Shown here piece by piece: positions 17,068 through 26,464 of a DNA stretch of 64,000 bases. A program made the translations under genes and the position numbers. The stretch is from an uncultured Victivallaceae bacterium (lineage in GTDB: Bacteria; Verrucomicrobiota; Lentisphaeria; Victivallales; Victivallaceae). The stretch spans positions 62,001 through 126,000 of the forward strand of contig CALXXL010000005.1 of the NCBI GenBank assembly GCA_944392655.1. Direction: 5' to 3'. Under the pieces are notes generated by a model. The model was not told the DNA's origin. It did no database searches and worked only from the letters and a program-made list of their open reading frames with translations. How positions within the stretch are numbered: the first letter of the stretch is position 1; each line of letters opens with the position of its first letter.

Positions 17068-18458
17068 GCTTCTCTTCCGGATACGATCTGACCAGAGGCA
17101 ACGCCGCAGTTAACCTGATTAAATTCGCCGGACCGTTCCTCCTCGCTTTTTTCCTGCAGATACTCTACGGAACAGTTGATGTGATCGCCGTAGGACGGTT
17201 CGGCGGCGGAAGTACCGACGTCTCAGCTGTCGCCAGCGGCAGCGAGGTTATGCAGCTTATTGCATCGCTTATCGCCGGGGTTACCACCGGAGCTACCGTG
17301 CTTATCGGACAATATTACGGCGCTAAAGATAAAAACAATGTAAGTAAGTGCATCGGGATGACGTTGAGCGTATCTTTCCTGTCTTCCATCGTACTGACCG
17401 CCGTTATGCTTATTATGCTTCCACATATCGTCGAATGGCTCAATACCCCGGAGGAGGCATACGAGAAAACTATGACCTATGGCAGAATATGTTCGTGGGG
17501 GATCATATTCATCTTCGGATATAACGCGCTTTCAGCTATATTCCGCGGGCTGGGAAATTCTACCGCGCCTCTTATATTTGTCGCAATCGCATGTGTGGTG
17601 AATATCATCGTCGATATAGTGCTGGTGGTGATCTTTCAGCTCGGAGTTACCGGAGTAGCTATCGCTACTGTATTGTCCCAGGCCCTCAGCATGGTATTCG
17701 CTATAATATTCCTGTACCGCGGAAACTTCGGATTCCATTTCAAGTGGCACGAGTTTAAAATATACTGGCACCTCGCATGGAGATATGCCAAAATCGGTAT
17801 ACCAATAGGTATTCAGGGCATTATAGTCAGCCTCTCTTTCCTGTTTATATTCACTATTGTAAACTCGATGGGCATCGCCGCATCTGCCGGGTACGGAATA
17901 TGTAACAAAATTAACGGATTCGCTATGCTGCCGGCTATAGGATTCTCTATGGCTATATCGGCTATCGCCGCACAGAATATCGGCGCAAATAAACCGGCAA
18001 GAGCCCTGCGCACTTTATGGCTCGGCGTCGGATATACTATGGCGTTCGGTGTGGTGGCGCTCATAATGATGCAGTGTTTCCCCAGGTTTTTCGTTACGTG
18101 CTTCCTCAGCCCGGACAGCCAGAATGCCGAGGAGACAATTCAGGCCGCAGTAGGATTTCTGCACAGCTTCAGCTTTGAGTTTATCCTCGTGCCGATAGTT
18201 TTCTGCTCCAACGGATTCTTTAACGGATGCGGAAGATCGTTCTTCTCTATGGCTAATAATGTCGGAGGAACTTTTATTGTTCGTGTGCCGGCAGCATGGA
18301 TGCTCAGCAGATTGCCAAATGCAACTCTGTTTGAAGTAGGTTTCGCCGCGCCTCTGGCTTCTTTCGTTTCAAACCTGGTCGCACTGGCGTACCTGTGGAG
18401 CGGAAAGTGGCGCAAAAAAAATACCACATTAACGGTTATATCAGATAAACTAAAATGA
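17064..18458 (+). CDS. MATE-family multidrug/cation antiporter
   Basis: Inner-membrane efflux pump of 464 residues with about 12 transmembrane segments in two similar halves. The N-terminus (NLIKFAGPFLLAFFLQILYGTVDVIAVGRFG) is typical of the NorM/DinF superfamily, where the P-F and D-V-I-x-G-x-F positions are conserved. It is translationally coupled to the MarR gene. A related MATE gene (20033-21439) lies 1.6 kb away on the opposite strand with its own MarR partner; the two share pattern but not close identity, so they are not a recent duplication. Confidence 0.92.
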   Translation: MSFSSGYDLTRGNAAVNLIKFAGPFLLAFFLQILYGTVDVIAVGRFGGGSTDVSAVASGSEVMQLIASLIAGVTTGATVLIGQYYGAKDKNNVSKCIGMTLSVSFLSSIVLTAVMLIMLPHIVEWLNTPEEAYEKTMTYGRICSWGIIFIFGYNALSAIFRGLGNSTAPLIFVAIACVVNIIVDIVLVVIFQLGVTGVAIATVLSQALSMVFAIIFLYRGNFGFHFKWHEFKIYWHLAWRYAKIGIPIGIQGIIVSLSFLFIFTIVNSMGIAASAGYGICNKINGFAMLPAIGFSMAISAIAAQNIGANKPARALRTLWLGVGYTMAFGVVALIMMQCFPRFFVTCFLSPDSQNAEETIQAAVGFLHSFSFEFILVPIVFCSNGFFNGCGRSFFSMANNVGGTFIVRVPAAWMLSRLPNATLFEVGFAAPLASFVSNLVALAYLWSGKWRKKNTTLTVISDKLK

Positions 18459-18473
18459 GTAGTTGAAACGTAT

Positions 18474-18508
18474 AAATAGTATATGGTTTTTATCTTAAGA
18501 TACTATTT
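18474..18508. promoter_or_regulatory. Inverted repeat before the ArsR-nitrilase pair
   Basis: AAATAGTAT (18474-18482) and ATACTATTT (18500-18508) form a perfect 9-bp dyad with a 17-base spacer, followed by CTATT...AATAG (18503-18517). It lies 24-58 bases before the ArsR start and suits a repressor operator, though it could also be the 3' hairpin of the MATE mRNA. Confidence 0.45.
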
Positions 18509-18531
18509 AGTGAATAGATGGAGGAACCAAA

Positions 18532-18813
18532 TTGGATAAGTTCGATAAAAATATGTGCCGGAGCGAGGCCGCTGTCTTCAAGGCGCTCGGTCATCCAACA
18601 AGATTGTGGATCGTTCAACAACTGGCCAACAGCGAACACTGCGTTTGCGAGTTCGTTGAGGCTATCGGAGTGAAATTCGCTACCGTAAGTCAGCACCTGG
18701 CCATACTTAAACAGGCCGGAATTATTGAAGACGATAAAAGAGGCAAGTCCGTATTCTATCACCTTAAGTATCCATGTCTGGCAAAATTGGTTAACGATAT
18801 TAAAAATATATGA
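18532..18813 (+). CDS. ArsR-family metalloregulator-like repressor
   Basis: Winged-helix protein of 93 residues. It starts with TTG, supported by GGAGG (18520-18524) at a proper distance; no better ATG exists in frame. The DNA-binding region KFATVSQHLAILKQAGII and wing DDKRGKSVFYHL are typical ArsR. The alpha-3 segment has Cys37-Val-Cys39, the same CxC pattern as arsenic-sensing ArsR (ELCVCDL), and further cysteines at 9 and 82 could complete a soft-metal site. Its stop overlaps the next gene by four bases (ATGA), so regulator and nitrilase are cotranslated, an unusual partner for ArsR. Confidence 0.88.
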   Translation: MDKFDKNMCRSEAAVFKALGHPTRLWIVQQLANSEHCVCEFVEAIGVKFATVSQHLAILKQAGIIEDDKRGKSVFYHLKYPCLAKLVNDIKNI

Positions 18814-19625
18814 AATCTATAAAACTGGCTTTCTTTCAATACGCTGTTTTTCATCACTCCCCGGAGGAGAATTTTGAATATATCCGGCAGGCGGCGGAAC
18901 ATAAAAGATGCGATCTGTTGACGCTGCCGGAACTTTTCAGTTGCGGATACGCTTTCCAGGATAAAAAACAGTTAGCCGGTTTCGCTGAACAGCTCGAACA
19001 GAGCAGAACAGTTCAGTTTTTGCAGCAGATCGCCCGAAACATCGGCGGCGCTGTCTCTGGAACTATTCCGGAGCTCGGACGCAACGGCGAAATTTATAAT
19101 ACCGCTGTTCTGGTGGATAAGAACGGTTTGATCGGAACTCAGAGAAAGATTCATCTCCCGAATTACGAAAAACAGTTCTTCTCCCCGGGAGATGATATTA
19201 ATGTATTTTCAGTGACGAACTCCGGAATAAAAACAGGTATGATGACATGTTTCGACTCGTGGTTCCCGGAAGTCGCATTGATTATGCGCCGGAAGAAGGC
19301 CGGAATTATACTTAACTCCGCATGTTTCGGCGGCAACGTTACTCCACAGATCCTGCCAGTTAGAGCAAGGGAAAATCAGACCTTTGTCGTGTCATGCAAC
19401 CGCGTCGGAAGTGAGTGGTTCGGAGAGGAAGAGGAGCACTTCTGCGGTATGAGTCAAATTATCTCCCCCGACGGCAGGATAATCACAAGCGCCGACAACC
19501 GCGAATGGTGGGGCGAAGCCGACGTGGACCTTGATGAAAAACCCGCTTTCAGCTCTCTTATATGCCGGGATTTTGAAGCCGAACACCAGAAATATAAGGT
19601 TACTTTGAATCGGGAGGACGGGTGA
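18810..19625 (+). CDS. Carbon-nitrogen hydrolase (nitrilase superfamily)
   Basis: Hydrolase of 271 residues with the nitrilase-superfamily catalytic triad: Glu41 (LPELF), Lys113 (QRKIHLP) and Cys147 (MMTCFDSWFPE). Members cut amides or nitriles or transfer acyl groups; the length and the absence of extra domains fit the amidase-like cytoplasmic branches (omega-amidase or N-carbamoyl-type), but the substrate cannot be told. It is translationally coupled to the ArsR gene. Its 3' end overlaps the convergent MarR gene by 26 bases. Confidence 0.88.
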   Translation: MKSIKLAFFQYAVFHHSPEENFEYIRQAAEHKRCDLLTLPELFSCGYAFQDKKQLAGFAEQLEQSRTVQFLQQIARNIGGAVSGTIPELGRNGEIYNTAVLVDKNGLIGTQRKIHLPNYEKQFFSPGDDINVFSVTNSGIKTGMMTCFDSWFPEVALIMRRKKAGIILNSACFGGNVTPQILPVRARENQTFVVSCNRVGSEWFGEEEEHFCGMSQIISPDGRIITSADNREWWGEADVDLDEKPAFSSLICRDFEAEHQKYKVTLNREDG

Positions 19626-20049
19626 CGGAACGACGCTTTTCCAACAGCGTACGGAAACGGCTCAGCGAGGCAAACATTACAGCAAGTTCCTCTTCCGGAA
19701 GTTCGGCAAATGCCGACAGCTCTACCGCACTCATCGCATCCTCAATCATGTCAGTATAAGCCACCCCTTCCGGCGTTAAAATTACAACCTTGCGCCGGCC
19801 GTCAGATGCATGCCCCGTCCGGAGCAGCAGATTGCGCTTTTCCAGCGAATTTAATAACGGCACCAGCGCCTGACGCATTATCCCGAGTTTTTCCGCTATC
19901 ACTCCAGGTTCCAGCCCATCCGGACTCTTGCGCAATAAAGTGAGAATGTGAAAGCCGTTTAAAGAGAGATTGTACTCCCGCAGAAAACGGCAGTAGAAAC
20001 TTTCAAATTCATGCCACAGCATAATCCATTCATCAAGATGACGCCGCAT
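19600..20049 (-). CDS. MarR-family transcriptional regulator (partner of second MATE)
   Basis: Winged-helix protein of 149 residues with recognition segment IMRQALVPLLNSLEKRNLL and wing HASDGRRKVVIL. It starts inside the end of the upstream MATE gene (17-base overlap), so the order here is transporter then regulator, the reverse of the first pair. It probably represses its own operon through the palindrome at 21475-21496. Its C-terminal coding end overlaps the convergent nitrilase gene. Confidence 0.88.
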   Translation of the reverse strand: MRRHLDEWIMLWHEFESFYCRFLREYNLSLNGFHILTLLRKSPDGLEPGVIAEKLGIMRQALVPLLNSLEKRNLLLRTGHASDGRRKVVILTPEGVAYTDMIEDAMSAVELSAFAELPEEELAVMFASLSRFRTLLEKRRSVTRPPDSK

Positions 20050-21439
20050 TTCTTCCCCGCTTCCCTGTAACTTTGTTCAACAGCCTCAGATAACTGCCGC
20101 GCAGCATTCCACGGCTGAAACGGTCCTTCTTTATAAAATATATTCCGCACAGCAACAGCCCGGTAAAGGAGGACAGCGATAACGCCAGCCCCACTAACAA
20201 CAGATCCGTGTTACCCGTATAACTCAGATACCACGCCAATGGTACACGCACCAGAAACGCACAGACCACCCCCTGAATCATTACAAATGCCGTCATCGCT
20301 TTCCCATTGAAATAACCCAATAGACAGAATACCAGTGAGTAGATTAAGTGTTCAAACGCCGCCCCCTTAAGCAACCGGCCGGTGGCAGTAACCGACTCCG
20401 GTTCTCCTCCGAACAGCCCCGCCAGAAATTCACCATGGAAAAAGGCCAGATACCAGGATATCAACCCCAGCGAAAACGCAATCGTCATACCCCGGAACAG
20501 CGCTTTTAAGGCACGCTTCTCCTGCCCCGCTCCAACATTCTGCGCTACAAAGGCCGATAACGCCGCCATGAAAGAGGCGGGAACAAGTATGAAAAAAGAG
20601 AAAACTTTCCCCTCAACCGCAATCGCCGCCGAGGCTATGAGACCAAGCGAATTGATTATCGATGCAAGTATCATAAACGAAAAGTAGTTCAGCAGATCCT
20701 GCGCCGCTACCGGTATCCCGATCCGCAATATGTGATTTACTCCGGCGCCGCTGCGGAAAATCATACCCCAGGCGAAAGGAAAAGGCAAGCCGCGACGCCA
20801 GATGTAAAATATGGAGAATAATACGCTTACCGCCTGCGCAAATACTGTGGCATAAGCCGCGCCCGCAGTACCCAGCTTTAAAACCCCGACACAGAACAGG
20901 TCGCCAATAATATTCAAGCCACAGGCAATTATGACAAAAATCAACGGCGATTTGGAGTCGCCAAGCCCACGGAAAAATCCGGCAATCCCATTGTAGGACG
21001 CTATGAAAAATGTCCCCGCTGAACAGATGGTGATGTAGGATACCGTTTTGTCAAACGCTTCAGCCGGAACGGACATCAGACCGGCAAGCGTTTCCGCAAA
21101 AATAATCATAACCACAGTCAGAACTAAACTCAACAGGACAAATAAGGCGATCATTCCTCCAAGCGTTTCGCCAGCCGCACGCTTGTCCCCCGAACCTATG
21201 CAATGACCCAGACGCACCGTCGTTCCTGTGGATAATCCGGCAACCACCGCCGTAAGCGCCTGCATAATTAAACTGCCGGTCCCAACCGCCGCTACATCCG
21301 CCGTTGTGCCAAGCTGACCAACTATTACCATATCCACCGCTCCGTACATCGCCTGTACTATCATCGCCAGCGCCAGAGGAATAGTGAATTTTATCAGCGG
21401 CAGAGTTATCCGGCCGTTTAAAAAGTTACTCTCAGTCAA
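20033..21439 (-). CDS. MATE-family efflux transporter
   Basis: Membrane antiporter of 468 residues with the two-fold MATE layout and N-terminal motif LPLIKFTIPLALAMIVQAMYGAVDMVIVGQLG. It starts with TTG at 21439, preceded by GGGGT; a nearby ATG (21451) is out of frame and closes at once. The C-terminal end is basic and cytoplasmic. It is cotranscribed with the MarR gene that follows. A well-placed palindrome covers the -10 region of its promoter. Confidence 0.92.
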   Translation of the reverse strand: MTESNFLNGRITLPLIKFTIPLALAMIVQAMYGAVDMVIVGQLGTTADVAAVGTGSLIMQALTAVVAGLSTGTTVRLGHCIGSGDKRAAGETLGGMIALFVLLSLVLTVVMIIFAETLAGLMSVPAEAFDKTVSYITICSAGTFFIASYNGIAGFFRGLGDSKSPLIFVIIACGLNIIGDLFCVGVLKLGTAGAAYATVFAQAVSVLFSIFYIWRRGLPFPFAWGMIFRSGAGVNHILRIGIPVAAQDLLNYFSFMILASIINSLGLIASAAIAVEGKVFSFFILVPASFMAALSAFVAQNVGAGQEKRALKALFRGMTIAFSLGLISWYLAFFHGEFLAGLFGGEPESVTATGRLLKGAAFEHLIYSLVFCLLGYFNGKAMTAFVMIQGVVCAFLVRVPLAWYLSYTGNTDLLLVGLALSLSSFTGLLLCGIYFIKKDRFSRGMLRGSYLRLLNKVTGKRGRNAASS

Positions 21440-21474
21440 AATAATACCCCATGAAAACTATCTTTTTTCTGAAA

Positions 21475-21519
21475 ATAGTAAATGAGTATTTACTATATCA
21501 CCGGATTTTATTTTTACAA
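21475..21519 (-). promoter_or_regulatory. Promoter and palindromic operator of MATE-MarR operon
   Basis: Minus strand TTGTAA (21514-21519), 16 bases, TATAGT (21492-21497). The perfect dyad ATAGTAAAT-GAGT-ATTTACTAT (21475-21496) overlaps the -10 box and the start site, a standard position for MarR repression. Confidence 0.6.
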
Positions 21520-21534
21520 ACACAGTAAATGTGA

Positions 21535-22113
21535 TTAATGTGAGAGTTTGAACTCCTTGCACAAATTGTCAAATCTGGCAAGCGATTCCGGACCGAATTT
21601 AGCCATCGACGCACGCACACGGTCAAACGGCTTCTCCTGCATTGAACCGGATTTGGAAAAGAATTTATCCGCCAGGCAGATCAGCTTCTCCTCCAGCGTT
21701 TCCGGAAGATAATCCTCGCAGGGCAGGGGGAGCTTCTGCGCAATGATATCTGCCGCAGTCAGCCCGCTGCCGGTATGACGGCGGCAGATCCTGGCGTATG
21801 GCTCCATATCTGTATTGTGCGCCTCGCCGTATGCCAGTAGGAGCTTGGCTCCCTCAACTCCATGCGCAATATAAGGCGCACTGCCGTAGCAGAGTATGCC
21901 TGGGGCATTGCACTTCACTATACCTATATCATGCAGCAATGCCCCGGTTTCCACCAGATGGCGGTCAAGCTCAAGACCGGAGTTCTCCGGACGGGCAAGT
22001 ATCTCAAGCGCCTTACGGCAGACAGATTCACTGTGCTTCAAAAGCAGTGTTTTCAGTTCAGGATGAGCATTGTAATAACTGTCGATAATCGACAGAGCTT
22101 CGCCGCGATCCAT
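21535..22113 (-). CDS. HD-domain metal-dependent phosphohydrolase
   Basis: Protein of 192 residues with an HD domain: His27 (LLKHSESV), His61-Asp62 (GALLHDIGI) and His84 (IAHGVEGA) form the usual metal-binding set. Such small HD proteins (YedJ/YfbR or COG1418-like) hydrolyse nucleotides or other phosphoesters; the exact substrate is unknown. It is a single gene between the MATE-MarR operon and the broken sulP gene. No membrane segment. Confidence 0.85.
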   Translation of the reverse strand: MDRGEALSIIDSYYNAHPELKTLLLKHSESVCRKALEILARPENSGLELDRHLVETGALLHDIGIVKCNAPGILCYGSAPYIAHGVEGAKLLLAYGEAHNTDMEPYARICRRHTGSGLTAADIIAQKLPLPCEDYLPETLEEKLICLADKFFSKSGSMQEKPFDRVRASMAKFGPESLARFDNLCKEFKLSH

Positions 22114-22181
22114 TGTCCATTCCCCCCCAGCAAAGATCTATTTCCTGTTTAATATACTCACATTACAGATAAATAACAAGT

Positions 22182-23863
22182 TTATGATTCGTGCGGTTTG
22201 GCAGATTCTATCGCCGCAGCACGGGCAAGAGCTTTATCTATATGCGGACAGATGTTGTCTTTGCCAAGCTCCGCGGCTAAACCATAATGCTCAAACGCAT
22301 GCATCGGCTGGGAATCGGGCTTTACCCCGGAGAGAATCAGATCGATATTGCGCTTCTTGCATTGACAGAAAAAGTCGGACAGAACATTCAATCCAGTGGC
22401 GTCTATCGCCGGAACCATGCGCATACGCAGAATGATTGTCGTTATCTCTCCATCACGGAAGTTCATCGCCGTATCACGGAATTCATCAACCGCACCAAAG
22501 AAAAATGGCCCCTGTACCTCAAATACCGCTACATGCGAGGGTACTTTCCGGATGCCGATACTGTCAGGATCACAGACCTCCGGCTTATCCGCCCCAAGTT
22601 CACCCGTGATCGCACTGACATTCGAAATGTCCGACATCCGGCGGATGAACAGCAGCGCAGCAAGCACTACACCAATTTCAACCGCAACTACAAGATCAAC
22701 AAAAACGGTCAGCAGAAAGGTCGTCAACATGACCGCCCAGTCACTCTTGGGACCTTTGAACATCCGCAGAAATGTGTGGTATTCACTCATGTTGTAGCAT
22801 ACCACCACCATAATCCCTCCCAACGCCGCCAGAGGTATAAGCTTCGCCTGCGGCGCAAGCAGCAAAAGTATCAAAGCCAGTACCAGCGCATGAATCATCC
22901 CAGCAACCGGAGTCCTGCCGCCACTCTTTATGTTGGTCGCTGTACGCGCTATCGCTCCAGTTGCCGGTATCCCCCCAAATAAAACCGAGCCTATGTTCCC
23001 AATCCCCTGTGCAATCAACTCCGTATTGGGTCTGTGACGGCTGCCACCCATCATACCGTCCGCCACCGTCGCACTCAAAAGCGACTCGATCGCCGCCAGC
23101 AACGCTATGGTGAAGGACGGCATCAGCAGATCCCCAAACTCCGACAGCGATGGCAGATGCAGCCCCGGAGCCGGCAACGTCCGGGGAAGCTCCCCGAATT
23201 TACTGCCAATGGTGGCGACATCCAGACCCGCCAGCGTACTTAAAAGTGTACCCGCAAGCATCCCAAGCAGCATCGCCGGCCAACGCGGCAGAAAACGGCG
23301 GATCAGACAGATTATTACCACCGTGAATATCCCGACACCAAGCGTCGCCAGATCAGTATCCCCGATGTTGGCGGCAAAACAACGGATCTTGCCAATAAAA
23401 TCTGCCGGGACTCTCTCCGGCTTGAGACCAAACAGATCATTCAGCTGCATCGCAAAAATAACTACCGCTATCCCGGAAGTAAAACCGGTCGTTACCGGAA
23501 AAGGAATGAACTTGATTAACGCCCCCATGCGGAATAAGCCAAATAAAATTAATATCACTCCGGCAGTGAGCGTCGCCGCCATTAAGCCACTGTCACCAAA
23601 TTGAAGATAGATGGAGGAGATGATTACAATAAATGCCCCGGTCGGACCACCTATCTGCACCCGGCTGCCACCAAAAAACGAAATGAGAAAGCCGGCTACT
23701 ATCGCCGTGTATATCCCACGCTCAGGAGAAAACCACTGGCAATCGAAAAGGCCATCGCCAATGGCAGCGCAACTACTCCAACCGTAATGCCGGCAAAAAG
23801 ATCGGAGCCGAATTTTTTACCGGAATAACTCTTCAATTCAGTGAACAAAGCGGGACGGAACAT
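22182..23863 (-). pseudogene. SulP-family anion transporter broken by a one-base frameshift
   Basis: SulP/SLC26 anion permease with a C-terminal STAS domain. The long frame (22182-23660, 492 residues) begins abruptly inside the transporter core at VQIGGPTGAF. The missing start is found upstream in another frame: ATG at 23863 gives about 44 residues (MFRPALFTEL ... LPLAMAFSIASGF), typical of SulP N-termini. The frame is then lost at the T-run facing plus bases about 23726-23732, and SPERGIYTAIVAGF continues one frame over. One missing base explains it. The gene is either inactivated, a sequencing error, or rescued by slippage. The STAS segment (AIDATGLNVLSDF) is intact. Confidence 0.85.
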
Positions 23864-24021
23864 TTTTTTACAATAACTTTCTCTAACTTATTTTTATTAA
23901 AACGACAATGCGACGCTGAATGCACAGGCACCCAGTGTCGCATAACAGGGCAATTAATATAATATATAAAAGATTTTTTACAATTATATGGTAACGGTTA
24001 TTTACTGAAATCTAACACCAA

Positions 24022-25470
24022 TCACTCACAAAGAATATTAAGCACCGCTTCTGGCGTTGATTCGGCTGGTTTCAGGGGATATTCGCTGAACGGAATGCCG
24101 GATTCCTTCAAGGCTTTATATAACGGACGACTGCCATCCGCCAACGGCGTTAGAAAAGTTATCGGCAGTGTCGTATCTTTCGCGTATTCCACCGGAGACA
24201 ACTCCGCAAAGGGCCACTCCGAAGGAATGTCGCCGATTATGATCCGATTAATACCACTTCCACCGGATTGCACCGCGGCTATGAAAAGCTGTTTGCCGCC
24301 AGTAGTATCCGCAAAAATTGTGACCGGTAACGGAGCCGCGTCCATTATTGCAAAGTCAAGAAATTTTTTTGCCTGCTCCAAGTCGTCATACCCTCCGGAA
24401 AATTCCGCGTAATATATCTTGAAGCCAGCTTCTACCAGCGATCGCACCAAACGCTGATTACGGCTGTTATTATAAAGTGAATTGCGGTCAGACGACGCAA
24501 ATATGACCGCCCCGGAAATTTTATCTCCGGTTGGTTCCGCCATCAGCGAATTTATCTCCTCCGCCAGATAGCGGTAACGGTAGGGAAAACTGCTGCGCAC
24601 CCAGAAACATGCCCCCAGAAATATGGTACAGAATATCACCACACAGGATAACGGAATCCACAATAATTTCAACTCCTTCCGCGAGGCATCGGTAAAGACA
24701 AAAATCAACTCCCAGATCAGCGCGATCAACGCTAACCCGGCCGCTGTGTACAACAGCTGATCTTCAAACATCATATTACTGAATAGACCGCACGCAATAA
24801 AAGCCGCCAGCGCCGCTAAAATTCCTCCAAGTAACGGATTCTTTTGCTCCCGGCAGCAGCGCCACCCCCACCAGAACAGAACCGCAACTCCGCATAATAT
24901 GCCGCCGGAGGCGAATAAGCCCCAGCCCGCCGACAGCGTCAGAAAGTCGTTCAGAAGATAATTGTAGGTCTCGTCCAGCCACAGCGGCTTGAACCAGCGG
25001 ACGTATTCTCCGCCAATCCCATAATCTAACCCCAGCCCGGAAACAAAATGATCCGCAACTATCGCCATGCCGCCACGCCATAAAAGCAGACGGTTCATGA
25101 TCGAACCGTCACTTATATGCGCCGCCGAGGCTACCCGCGCTACACCATTTTCAAGTATCAGCAGCGATAATACAAATATTGCCCCCCATAACGCTGTCCA
25201 TTTTGCCCGGATACACAGGAGAAAACACAGCAAGCCTGCAATAAGACCAACATAGCCGCCACGTGAATAGGTACACCCGAGAATGAAGATCGATATCGAC
25301 CCCGTCAGCAATGGCAGCAGCGCTCCGTAGCGGAGACAGATATTTTTGCGGTTTATTAAAAAAGTAAACAAGCCCAGCGAAAACAACGCCGCCATCGCCA
25401 GAAAACAACCAGCCAGATTCGGACTGAAAAACCATAACTGCTCCCGGTAAACTCCCATGAATCGAAACAT
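24022..25470 (-). CDS. O-antigen-ligase-like membrane protein with C-terminal hydrolase-like domain
   Basis: About 482 residues from the ATG at 25470, which follows the previous stop by one base and has GGAG before it; a longer frame to 25572 only reads back into the upstream gene. The first 310 residues hold about 9-10 transmembrane segments and a large periplasmic loop with RLLLWRGGMAIVADHFVSGLGLDYG, the pattern of Wzy_C/WaaL-type O-antigen ligases and polymerases. The last 150 residues are soluble with an alpha/beta-hydrolase look, but the nucleophile-elbow position reads FADTTGG, with Thr where Ser is usual. It is the last gene of a seven-gene operon starting with pseudopilins. Confidence 0.72.
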   Translation of the reverse strand: MFRFMGVYREQLWFFSPNLAGCFLAMAALFSLGLFTFLINRKNICLRYGALLPLLTGSISIFILGCTYSRGGYVGLIAGLLCFLLCIRAKWTALWGAIFVLSLLILENGVARVASAAHISDGSIMNRLLLWRGGMAIVADHFVSGLGLDYGIGGEYVRWFKPLWLDETYNYLLNDFLTLSAGWGLFASGGILCGVAVLFWWGWRCCREQKNPLLGGILAALAAFIACGLFSNMMFEDQLLYTAAGLALIALIWELIFVFTDASRKELKLLWIPLSCVVIFCTIFLGACFWVRSSFPYRYRYLAEEINSLMAEPTGDKISGAVIFASSDRNSLYNNSRNQRLVRSLVEAGFKIYYAEFSGGYDDLEQAKKFLDFAIMDAAPLPVTIFADTTGGKQLFIAAVQSGGSGINRIIIGDIPSEWPFAELSPVEYAKDTTLPITFLTPLADGSRPLYKALKESGIPFSEYPLKPAESTPEAVLNILCE

Positions 25471-25471
25471 A

Positions 25472-26464
25472 TTACGCTCCTTTGCCGGTATTTTCCGCAC
25501 GAACCGCCAGAATAAACGATTCGATGATTTCAAGCGCCGGAGAAAAACTGTTGCCATCACTGAAGAGCGCAATCGACAGCTCGTCTTCCGGCATAATGAT
25601 CAGCAGCTGCCCTCCGGCTCCATCACTCCGGAAGCCTCCGAATTTATTGCGCCAGAAAAGATAACCAAAGCCACTGCTCCAATTGTCGGCATAATCCAAC
25701 TCTTCCGGTGTCTGCGACGAGGTCGCCTCTCGCAGCCAATCTTCTTCCAGCAGCTGAACCCCGTTCCATTTCCCGTTCTGCCGGTAAAATTCCCCCAGTT
25801 TCGCCAGATCAGGCAGCGTCATTATAAGCCCTCCGGCTCCATCCATACTCCAGAGGTAACGGTGGATGCCAAGCGGCATCATCAGACGCGGACGAACATA
25901 GTCAGCCAGCGACATCCCCGCTGTTTCCTGAATTATAACCGATAACAAATAACAGATCAGACCACTGTAATAAAATTGTTCACCCGGCATGAATTCCGGC
26001 TCGTTCCTGAAAATCGCTTCCGCCGATAACGGCAGATCTTCTTCCTGTTCTTTACTGTAACCAATACGCAGCATCAATAGGTCACGCACCGTCAGCCGGC
26101 TCAGCTTTTCACCGAAATTGTCCGGAAAATACTCCGGCAACAGATCGCATACTCTGCTATCCAGGCGGAACAAACCATCCTGCACCGCAAAACCCACTGC
26201 ACATGAGTCGACTCCTTTGGTGATCGAGGCCAGATGATGCAGCTTGTCCGGTGCCATTCTGCCGCCATAAAGCTCTACCAGCTTTATGCCGCGGTGGTAG
26301 ATGATGACTCCACCAAACTTCTTTACCTCGCACGACAGCTGCCGCGCCGTAAGATTGGCCAGCCGATCAATCCGGCTTTTCTGCAACTGATAAAGCGACA
26401 TCCCACAGAAGAGCGTCAGAAATACTATCACGGCTATTCCGGAAAGCAAGGTTTTAAGGTTCAT
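25472..26464 (-). CDS. Membrane-anchored beta-lactamase-fold serine hydrolase
   Basis: Protein of 330 residues: an N-terminal hydrophobic segment (5-26, probable anchor) and a serine beta-lactamase/penicillin-binding-like domain (class C/esterase group). The active-site motif Ser80-Ile-Thr-Lys83 is present, with a YYSG motif (165-168) in place of YxN. It would act in the periplasm on a peptidoglycan, ester or amide bond; the substrate is unknown. The start overlaps the preceding hydrolase gene by 11 bases and the stop is one base before the next gene, so it sits in a tight operon. Confidence 0.85.
   Translation of the reverse strand: MNLKTLLSGIAVIVFLTLFCGMSLYQLQKSRIDRLANLTARQLSCEVKKFGGVIIYHRGIKLVELYGGRMAPDKLHHLASITKGVDSCAVGFAVQDGLFRLDSRVCDLLPEYFPDNFGEKLSRLTVRDLLMLRIGYSKEQEEDLPLSAEAIFRNEPEFMPGEQFYYSGLICYLLSVIIQETAGMSLADYVRPRLMMPLGIHRYLWSMDGAGGLIMTLPDLAKLGEFYRQNGKWNGVQLLEEDWLREATSSQTPEELDYADNWSSGFGYLFWRNKFGGFRSDGAGGQLLIIMPEDELSIALFSDGNSFSPALEIIESFILAVRAENTGKGA

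Noticed and set aside
25472-25572. Longer N-terminus for the O-antigen-ligase-like protein
   Set aside because: It would lie wholly inside the upstream hydrolase gene; the ATG at 25470 has its own GGAG and gives a sensible membrane protein.
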